A stretch of 64,000 nucleotides of DNA from contig NC_009767.1 in NCBI RefSeq assembly GCF_000017805.1, positions 1,426,001 to 1,490,000 of the forward strand. The letters are read 5' to 3'. The notes beneath the pieces are model-generated. The model saw only the letters and a list, made by a program, of their open reading frames with translations, did no database searches and was not told the DNA's origin. A program made the position numbers and the translations under genes. This document shows positions 57,858 through 64,000 of this stretch, in pieces. Origin of the DNA: Roseiflexus castenholzii DSM 13941 (GTDB lineage: Bacteria; Chloroflexota; Chloroflexia; Chloroflexales; Roseiflexaceae). Position 1 is the stretch's first letter; each line of letters starts with the position of its first letter.

Positions 57858-59153
57858 TCACGCTGATTGCTCCACTGTCAGGAGTTCTTTAAGGTCAGCA
57901 GCATCATCGTATGGACCGATGACCGCCATGTGCAGATGCTCGTCGCGCACGACGCGTTGTGCGACTCGCAGTACGTCCTCACGAGATACAGTTTCAACTT
58001 CGGCGACTACCTGCTCAATCGGAATCACGCGCCCATAGCGCAGTTGATGGGCGCCATTGCGTGATGCAATCGCCCATGTATCTTCGAGTGAAAGAAGAAT
58101 ACCGCCTTTTACCTGTTCCTTGACTTGCGCGAGTTCATCGGCAGTAATCCCCTCATTGCGCACGCGCCGCAGTTCAGCCATGACGGTTGCCAGGCACTCA
58201 CGCAGGTTTGGTGGCTCGACGCTGCCGAAAACGACCCACTTTCCGGTATCGTGATGTTCGCGACTATAACTCCCAATGTTATATGCTAATCCTCGCTCTT
58301 CGCGGATTGCCTGGAACAGGCGCGACGACGGACCGCTGCCCACGACCGTGTCGAGCGCCAGCAGCGCGCGGCGATCCGGGTCGGTGTATGCCACGCCGCG
58401 AAAGCCAATGCAGAAGTTTCCCTGTTCATTGTCATCGCAGCGCAGCGTTAATGCCGGACCGGGAAGCGGCGGCTTGCTGGGCAGAAAGACTCCCGGCGCT
58501 CCTTCGGGAAGGGTATCAAACGCGGCAGCGACCGCATCAAGAGCGCGTTGCGGATCGACATGACCCGCGATCGAAATGACCATGTTTCTTCTGGTGTAGT
58601 GCATGCGCCAGAAGGCGACGATCTGTTCGACAGTCAATCCCGCAATCGTCTCTTCGCTGCCGGCGATGTCCCGTCCAAGTGGTTGATCCCCCCACATGGC
58701 CGCGTCGAGCAACAGATGCACCAGTTCCGAAGGCGTGTCTTCGGTCTGATGCAGTTCTTCCGCAATAACGCGCCGCTCTTTCTCGACATCGAGCGGATCA
58801 AAGCGCGGCGCCGTCAGCATGTCGGAGAGCACATCAATCGCGCGGTCAAAATAGATGTCGGCCACCTTGGCATAGTAGACCGTCGACTCAAAACTGGTAT
58901 AGGCATCCAGGATTCCGCCGATGCCCTCGATAGCATCGGCAATGAGTTTGGGCGATGGGTGGCGTTGGGCGCCTTTGAACAGCATGTGCTCAATGAAATG
59001 CGCAATGCCGCTTTCGTGCCGCTCCTCATGACCGGCGCCGACGCCAACGAAACAGCCGACCGATACCGAACGCATATGAGGCAATGGCTCGATCAACACG
59101 CACAGCCCGCCCGGCAAGAGATGACACTGTGGAGACGATGGATAGGTATGCAT
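57858..59153 (-). CDS. M16-family zinc peptidase
   Basis: 431 residues. The inverted zinc motif HFIEH (in GIAHFIEHMLFKGAQRHP) with the downstream Glu (FESTVYYAKV...EELHQ) is typical of M16B (insulinase/processing-peptidase-like) enzymes, followed by the C-terminal half with RLFQAIREERGLAYNIGSY. It degrades or trims peptides, probably cytoplasmic as there is no signal peptide. A perfect TATAAT (59166-59161, minus strand) ends 7 bases before the ATG at 59153, implying a near-leaderless transcript. An AAGGAG directly abuts the ATG. Confidence 0.92.
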   Translation of the reverse strand: MHTYPSSPQCHLLPGGLCVLIEPLPHMRSVSVGCFVGVGAGHEERHESGIAHFIEHMLFKGAQRHPSPKLIADAIEGIGGILDAYTSFESTVYYAKVADIYFDRAIDVLSDMLTAPRFDPLDVEKERRVIAEELHQTEDTPSELVHLLLDAAMWGDQPLGRDIAGSEETIAGLTVEQIVAFWRMHYTRRNMVISIAGHVDPQRALDAVAAAFDTLPEGAPGVFLPSKPPLPGPALTLRCDDNEQGNFCIGFRGVAYTDPDRRALLALDTVVGSGPSSRLFQAIREERGLAYNIGSYSREHHDTGKWVVFGSVEPPNLRECLATVMAELRRVRNEGITADELAQVKEQVKGGILLSLEDTWAIASRNGAHQLRYGRVIPIEQVVAEVETVSREDVLRVAQRVVRDEHLHMAVIGPYDDAADLKELLTVEQSA

Positions 59154-59288
59154 GCTCCTTATTATACAGCGCAATTTTAATAAACATTCACCTTGAGCGC
59201 AGAAATTGCAAAGGGGTGATCATCCCCGGTTGATACTATCTACCGTGCAACGCAGATTCTGAGCCAGCAGAGATACAGGTTGACGATC

Positions 59289-60959
59289 ATGCCCTACGCC
59301 CATGAACAGACCGAAACGTGGAACACGACCGCCGAGCAGATTGATGATATTCCGATTCTTATTGCGCATATGCGCAGAATGGGCTTGCCTCAGGCGCTTG
59401 ATCGTCACATTCCCACACGCGCCTACTGGGGCAACCTCAGCGTTGGTTGGACTGCGGCGGTCTGGTTGACGCATCTGCTGTCGTGCAGCGATCACAAACC
59501 CGCCCATGTGCAGCAGTGGGTGGAGACCCATATCGCGGCGCTGCGCTGGTGCATCGGCAGCGAGATAACGCATGCCGACGTGGGCATTGATCGGCTCCAC
59601 GATGTGCTGATCGGACTCAGCCAGGACGACCAATGGCAGGCAATCGAGACCGATCTGAACCGTCGTATGCTCCGCGCCTGGCCATGGACCTCTCGCCAGG
59701 TGAATCTGCGCCTGTACGAAGGGCGTTCGTGGTTTGTTGCGCCGAGCGGCGCCTTTCAGATCGCCAGAGTGCATCCCTGGCGCGCCAGAACGTTGCGCCA
59801 GTCAATTGTACTGGCAACGATCCGTGCGTCGAATCTGCCGTTCGTAACGTGGTCGTTCCCCGAGGATCATGTTCCACCTGTATTGTTCGCCAGGATACTG
59901 GAACGGATCTCACAGGACCTGCCCTCACAACGGCTTCGATTTATTGGTGACTCGCTGTTCGCTCCAGGACTCCGGGGTGCGGTTCATATGCGCAACGATG
60001 AGTACCTCTGCCCGCTCCCCGATACGCATCCCGATTCTCTCAATCCGCTCACAGCCCATTTTGCTGCGCATACGCCCGCATGCGCGGCGGGGCGAAATGG
60101 CAATCCTCACCATCTCACTGCTGACGACAGTATCGAATGGTACGCGCCGGTCAGTGTCGAGATCGATGGCGCGACCGTGGCGTGGAACGAGCGACGCATT
60201 GCTGTGCGTTCACCGGTGCAGGCGCATCGGCTGGAAGAAGCGCTCCGCACCCGGTTAGTGCGCGCAGAGGCGGCATTGCTTGCGCTCGTCGAGCGTAAGC
60301 GTGGGAAACGTCGTCCGCGTTCCCTTGAAGCGTTGCGCGAAGCTGCCCACGCCATCCTCGACAGTTATCAAGTTCATGGGTTGCTGCGCCTGGATTTTGC
60401 CGAGCAGGTCCAGGAGCGACTTGTCCGCCGGTACCGCGGACGCCCAACGGGCATGCGCGTCGAGCGTGATGTGGGCCTGAACGTTTCGACCGATGCCGAC
60501 GCGCTTGCGCAGGCGATCCGACGCCTGGGCTGGCAAACCTTTGTGTCCAACATTGCTCCGCACGACCTGTCCGCCGACCGTATCCTTGCCATCGCCGCTC
60601 CGGTCTCTGGATTCGAGCGTTTGAACGGTCGTCCGCTCTCGTTGGCGCCACATGAAGTGCATACTCCCGAACTGGAGACCGGACTGGTGCGTCTGCTCGC
60701 TCTGGGGCTGCGCACTCTCGCACTGCTGGAAACGATTGCGCGCGACCAATTGATCAAGGAAGAGGTGCTGTCCGCTTCGGACAGCGAACGTGCGGCATCG
60801 CGCACCACCGGCGAGCGATTGCTCGACGCCTTCCAGGATATTATGCTCACACCCGGCATCAATCAGCGTCTAGGCGCGATCACGCCGCTTTCACCGTTGC
60901 AACAGCGGGTGCTGCATCTGGTGGCGTTGTCGCCGGATATCTACCGGATGCCCGGGTAA
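59289..60959 (+). CDS. IS1634-like (IS4 superfamily) transposase homologue lacking catalytic residues
   Basis: 556 residues, uninterrupted. The helical N-terminal domain (DDIPILIAHMRRMGLPQALD) is DUF4277-like, then an RNase H-like core (RFIGDSLFAPG holds the second Asp), a helical region (YQVHGLLRLDFAEQVQERLV) and the C-terminal blocks AIRRLGWQTFVSNIAPHDLS, GFERLNGRPLSLAPHEVHTP, ETGLVRLLALGLRTLALLE and RTTGERLLDAFQDIMLTPG. In active relatives, as I recall them, the first block reads like hxLDTT and the third VERGFRRLKG. Here those positions read VNLRLYEGR and PVSGFERLNG, so the first Asp and the final Glu appear absent. No inverted ends were found beside the ORF. It may be domesticated. Its stop TAA is the left target duplication of copy 8. 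Confidence 0.8.
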   Translation: MPYAHEQTETWNTTAEQIDDIPILIAHMRRMGLPQALDRHIPTRAYWGNLSVGWTAAVWLTHLLSCSDHKPAHVQQWVETHIAALRWCIGSEITHADVGIDRLHDVLIGLSQDDQWQAIETDLNRRMLRAWPWTSRQVNLRLYEGRSWFVAPSGAFQIARVHPWRARTLRQSIVLATIRASNLPFVTWSFPEDHVPPVLFARILERISQDLPSQRLRFIGDSLFAPGLRGAVHMRNDEYLCPLPDTHPDSLNPLTAHFAAHTPACAAGRNGNPHHLTADDSIEWYAPVSVEIDGATVAWNERRIAVRSPVQAHRLEEALRTRLVRAEAALLALVERKRGKRRPRSLEALREAAHAILDSYQVHGLLRLDFAEQVQERLVRRYRGRPTGMRVERDVGLNVSTDADALAQAIRRLGWQTFVSNIAPHDLSADRILAIAAPVSGFERLNGRPLSLAPHEVHTPELETGLVRLLALGLRTLALLETIARDQLIKEEVLSASDSERAASRTTGERLLDAFQDIMLTPGINQRLGAITPLSPLQQRVLHLVALSPDIYRMPG

Positions 60960-61257
60960 TACCAATGACGATTGAAGATGCCGCATTCTTGTCATTCCGA
61001 GCCCTTCGCTTCGCTCAGGGTAAACGCAGCGAGGAATCTGAGCATGTTGCGCACGACCCCTTCTTGTCATTCCGAGCCCTTCGCTTCGCTCAGGGTAAAC
61101 GCAGCGAGGAATCTGAGCATGTTGCGCACGACCCCTTCTTGTCATTCCGAGCCCTTCGCTTCGCTCAGGGTAAACGCAGCGAGGAATCTGAGCATGTTGC
61201 GCACGACCCCTCGCGCTGCTCGGGGTGACCATGCCGGATGGTCACAGGTCATTGGTA
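60960..61257 (-). mobile_element. Palindromic MITE-like element, copy 8, internally expanded
   Basis: 298 bp with ends TACCAAT and ATTGGTA, in opposite orientation to copies 1-7. The flanks are TAA at 60957-60959 and 61258-61260. A 75-bp internal segment (GTCATTCCGAGCCCTTCGCT onwards) occurs three times, starting at 60991, 61066 and 61141. The left TAA is the stop codon of the transposase-like gene. Confidence 0.9.
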
Positions 61258-61337
61258 TAACGCGGCGCTGCTCACTCTCTCAAAAGTATGGTACCATATG
61301 CCTCGGAAGCATTCTGGAAGAGCCTGAGGCATCGCCG

Positions 61338-61589
61338 ATGAAGACCTTTGATCGCATCTGGACTGCGCTTGCCATTGCGCTGATGATCCTGCCGTTTGCT
61401 GCGCTCGGGTACGAACTTGCGAAAAGCGAGTCCCTTCTCACAATTGCCGTGTTTGCGTGCATGGGTGTGCTCCTCTTTGGCACGCTCATCCTTGGTTTGC
61501 GCGCGAAACCGAAATCGCCCGGCGATACGCAGGACGCCGAAGAAGCCGAGTCGTCGAAGGCTCCTGCGTCGGTTGCAACGCGTCGATAG
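61338..61589 (+). CDS. Small two-helix membrane protein
   Basis: 83 residues: MKTFDRIWTALAIALMILPF starts the first helix, LLTIAVFACMGVLLFGTLILG forms the second, and a Lys/Glu/Ser-rich cytoplasmic tail follows. ATG 61338 lies after CTGAGGCATCGCCG, a weak ribosome site. No family was recognised. The longer open frame upstream only reads the palindromic element. The stretch 61590-61834 contains nothing recognised. Confidence 0.65.
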   Translation: MKTFDRIWTALAIALMILPFAALGYELAKSESLLTIAVFACMGVLLFGTLILGLRAKPKSPGDTQDAEEAESSKAPASVATRR

Positions 61590-61834
61590 TTGTTGCCACA
61601 CCGGTTGACACCGACGCGGTTGGTGAGGCGCCTGAAGAGGTCAGGCGCCTGGATCGCATTCCAAAGCACGCGATAATGTTGTGTGCGCATTCAAGGTCAT
61701 GCTCCATCGCGCCATCCCCGGTTGGAGATGGCTTCGGTCGCGCTTCGTGCGCAATGTCATTCATGCGCACCATAGGTTGCCGGTCTGTGTCTATTTGAGG
61801 CGAGGCATACACTTCTTCTCGGAAAAGGAGTTCT

Positions 61835-63880
61835 ATGGCTGCTTTCACGCGCGTTCTGAGCCGTCGTACAGTGTCAGCAGTTCCGGTCATCCTCTTTCTT
61901 CTGGCAATTATTGTGCGCTTACCCAACGGCATCTTTCTCACGGTCGATGAAGCCTACCACTGGATCGCGCTCTCGAAACGTTTCGCCACCACGCTCTCTA
62001 CCGGCAATTTTGCCGATACCTTCTACTTCGGGCATCCGGCTGTTACGACTCTCTGGCTTGGCGTGGCGGGCCATTGGCTCTACGATACCCTGACTGTGCC
62101 CGAAATCATTGGTGAGGGCAAGGATACCTTCTATCCCCTGGTGCGCCTGCCGGCAGCGTTGGTCACGGCGCTTGCGCTTGCACTTTCGTATCCGCTGCTC
62201 AAACGCTTATTTGGCTTCCATGTTGCGCTCCTTGCGGCGCTTCTCTGGGTGGGTGAGCCGTTTCTGGTCGCTCACTCGCAGTTGTTTCACATGGACGCCA
62301 CGCTCACCTCGTTGATGACGCTGAGTCTGCTTTTACTGTTGATTGCTCTCCAGCATCGCGAGGGCAGTCTGCTCGGTTCGCCCTGGTGGATCGGCAGCGG
62401 TGTGGCGTTCGGTCTGGGGCTGCTCACAAAGTCGCCTGCGCTCTTGCTCATACCGATGGCGGGGCTGATTGCACTGTTTCGGCAGTGGGACGCCATCCGC
62501 GATATTCGCTCATTTGTGAAAGCGCTCATCGGTTGCGTTGCGCCGCTGTGCGTGTGGGGCGGGATTGCGGCAATTGTCTGGACGGTGCTCTGGCCCGCGA
62601 TGTGGGTCAAACCGCTGGCTACAACGTGGGGTGTGGTGTCGGAGATCCTCTTCGATGGCGGCGCGCCGCACCCCTGGGGCAATTTCTTTATGGGACGCGC
62701 TGTTGACGATCCAGGACCGCTCTTCTATCTTGTGGCGATCCCTTTCCGACTGGCGCCCTGGACGTTGATCGGCGTTCTGTTGTGGGTCGGATTCACCGTG
62801 ACGGATGGCAGGCGCGCATGGAGTGGATCGAACCGCTGGTTGCTACTGCTGGCGCTCTTCGTTGTCCTTTTTGTTGCGGCGATCTCGGTGATGGCAAAAA
62901 AATTCGACCGCTATGCGCTACCGGTCTTTCCTGCGCTGACAATCCTGGCGGCAGCCGGGATCTGCCGCAGCGCCGGTTTCTTGTGGCGCGGTATCACAAG
63001 GTTTGTCGTCGTTCCGCCGCAGCGGTTCATCGTTGCGGGGTATGCGTGTGCCATCATCACGCTGGCGATTAACCTGTACGCCTATTTCCCGTACTATCTG
63101 GCATATTACAGCCCGCTGCTGGGAGGAGGAGCGGCGGCAGAGCAGATTCTGCCCGTTGGTTGGGGGGAAGGGCTTGAACTGGCTGCGGCATTTATCGCCG
63201 CACAACCCGACGGCAAGGATCGTCCGATTGCCGTGTTCTATCAACCGGTGCTACGCCCATTTGCGCCGGCGGGTGTCGCACCGCTCCAGGCGATCCAGGA
63301 CCCGCGTCGGGTCGATTATGCGATTGCGTACATCGATCAGTTGCAACGCAACACCCAACCCGAACTTCACCAACCATTTCGCCGTCTGCAACCGTTGTAC
63401 ACCGTGCGCATCCATGGTATCAACTACGCCTACGTCTACCAGGTTCCGCCGCCGGTCGCGCAGCCACTCAAGGCCGATTTCGGCGAAGCCATTCATCTGC
63501 GCGGCTACGATCTGGATGCTTCGGCGATCCGATCCGGCGGCGCGCTGACCATTACTCTGGAGTGGCAGGCGCGCGCGCCGGTGGACAATGACTATGTTCT
63601 CTTTATTCACGTGTTGAATGATCGTGCTGAGAGGGTAGCACAGATCGACGTGCCGCTCGGAACGGATCACTGGACCTCGCGGACATGGCGAGCGGGACGA
63701 TGCTTTTCAACCCTGTATCGTGTTCCGCTTCCGTTCGATCTGCCGGCCGGGACGTATCGCCTGGCGATGGGTGTGTACGACCCGCACACCTTTGCCAGAT
63801 TGTCGCTGCGCACGGACGGGGAACGCGCTACGGATGCCGGCGAACACGCGCTGCTCTTGACGCGCATCACGATCCCTTGA
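61835..63880 (+). CDS. PMT/ArnT-like GT-C glycosyltransferase
   Basis: 681 residues with about eleven hydrophobic segments. The first extracytoplasmic loop has FLTVDEAYHWIALSKRF, whose DE pair is the GT-C/GT39 catalytic acid motif, and FGHPAVTTLWLGVAGHW. Later come LFHMDATLTSLMTLSLLLLL and MAKKFDRYALPVFPALTILA. The C-terminal ~190 residues are soluble and beta-rich (HLRGYDLDASAIRSGGALT, FIHVLNDRAERVAQIDVP), a domain often fused to Chloroflexota PMT-like proteins. It would transfer a sugar from a polyprenyl-phosphate donor. ATG 61835 follows AAAAGGAG. The stop region overlaps the convergent gene at the window edge. Confidence 0.9.
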   Translation: MAAFTRVLSRRTVSAVPVILFLLAIIVRLPNGIFLTVDEAYHWIALSKRFATTLSTGNFADTFYFGHPAVTTLWLGVAGHWLYDTLTVPEIIGEGKDTFYPLVRLPAALVTALALALSYPLLKRLFGFHVALLAALLWVGEPFLVAHSQLFHMDATLTSLMTLSLLLLLIALQHREGSLLGSPWWIGSGVAFGLGLLTKSPALLLIPMAGLIALFRQWDAIRDIRSFVKALIGCVAPLCVWGGIAAIVWTVLWPAMWVKPLATTWGVVSEILFDGGAPHPWGNFFMGRAVDDPGPLFYLVAIPFRLAPWTLIGVLLWVGFTVTDGRRAWSGSNRWLLLLALFVVLFVAAISVMAKKFDRYALPVFPALTILAAAGICRSAGFLWRGITRFVVVPPQRFIVAGYACAIITLAINLYAYFPYYLAYYSPLLGGGAAAEQILPVGWGEGLELAAAFIAAQPDGKDRPIAVFYQPVLRPFAPAGVAPLQAIQDPRRVDYAIAYIDQLQRNTQPELHQPFRRLQPLYTVRIHGINYAYVYQVPPPVAQPLKADFGEAIHLRGYDLDASAIRSGGALTITLEWQARAPVDNDYVLFIHVLNDRAERVAQIDVPLGTDHWTSRTWRAGRCFSTLYRVPLPFDLPAGTYRLAMGVYDPHTFARLSLRTDGERATDAGEHALLLTRITIP

Positions 63881-64000
63881 ACGGCAACGGCGGGGAACGC
63901 AGGTCGAGCAGACGTGGTTGATGTTCCTGGAATCGCCCGATGGCGCGATAGCGGGTGTAGCGGCGCCGGAGCAGTTCGTCGATTGGCAGCGCGGTCAACT
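63867..64000 (-). CDS. accA: C-terminus of a protein resembling acetyl-CoA carboxylase carboxyltransferase alpha
   Basis: 43 residues are visible, ending at a TGA at 63869-63867. The sequence LPIDELLRRRYTRYRAIGRF resembles the C-terminal helix of AccA (short acidic-aromatic DELL..RY.RYR.IG pattern). The tail LLDLRSPPLPFKGS is not conserved. It converges with and overlaps the glycosyltransferase by 14 bases. The assignment is tentative because only the tail is seen. Confidence 0.55.
   Translation of the reverse strand, partial: LTALPIDELLRRRYTRYRAIGRFQEHQPRLLDLRSPPLPFKGS

Noticed and set aside
59200..60960. Complete insertion sequence around the transposase-like ORF
   Set aside because: No matching terminal inverted repeats or target duplication could be found on both sides; the triplet TAA belongs to the palindromic element.

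Overview
The window looks like a chromosomal segment of a GC-rich, filamentous phototrophic Chloroflexota bacterium, most likely Roseiflexus or a close relative. This is an inference from protein style (a Flp pilin, DegS-type kinases, a DUF5946 protein, many PMT-like glycosyltransferases), the high GC content and the abundance of short dispersed repeats. No rRNA or tRNA gene was recognised, so the assignment rests on protein resemblance from memory.

Layout. 1-4.5 kb is the start of a division and cell-wall (dcw) cluster on the minus strand (mraZ, rsmH, ftsL-like, ftsI), interrupted by about 1.25 kb of low-complexity repeats between mraZ and rsmH; three MraZ-type boxes lie upstream of mraZ. 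4.5-9.5 kb is an accessory patch: a decayed trypsin-like protease, a MntA/HepT toxin-antitoxin pair, a 110-bp tandem repeat and a stand-alone OLD-type ATPase/nuclease. 9.5-15 kb is metabolic and housekeeping: acyl-CoA dehydrogenase, a CopA copper ATPase with an extra insert, a Nudix hydrolase and ruvA. 15-26.7 kb is a signalling and exopolysaccharide block: a GAF/PAS histidine kinase, a receiver-PP2C (RsbU-like) phosphatase, a repeat array, bcsB, bcsA, a GC-rich hairpin array, a STAS antagonist and an RsbW-like kinase. 26.7-35.1 kb carries a membrane protein, a HAD phosphatase, a solitary Flp pilin, a DegS-like kinase, a polyprenyl-phosphate glycosyltransferase, two paralogous polytopic proteins and an orphan MacB-type permease.

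35.6-43.9 kb is a minus-strand information-processing operon reading nusA, ylxR, infB, rbfA, a methyltransferase, nrnA, truB, ribF, with many ATGA stop/start overlaps and a promoter plus leader hairpin upstream of nusA. 44-57.7 kb holds comM, a frameshifted CPBP protease, a quinone oxidoreductase, an Rsm22-type protein, an FtsX-type permease pseudogene with three lesions, a NarL-type two-component pair, DUF5946, DUF218, PIG-L and Eis-like genes. 57.8-64 kb holds an M16 peptidase, a full-length transposase-like ORF that seems to lack catalytic residues, a PMT-like glycosyltransferase and the 3' end of a probable accA.

The most notable signal is a family of eight short (125-298 bp) palindromic elements with 7-bp inverted ends TACCAAT/ATTGGTA. 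Six are flanked by identical 3-bp TNA direct repeats (TCA, TTA or TAA; two pairs share a flank through local duplication). In the 19.5-20.5 kb array an unoccupied copy of the target sits next to occupied copies, so insertion with target duplication can be read directly from the window. They behave as non-autonomous transposable elements (MITEs). One used the stop codon of the transposase-like ORF as its target and later expanded internally. The second theme is a possible partner-switch control module wrapped around a cellulose-synthase-like pair whose catalytic subunit has no PilZ domain and carries a helical insert.
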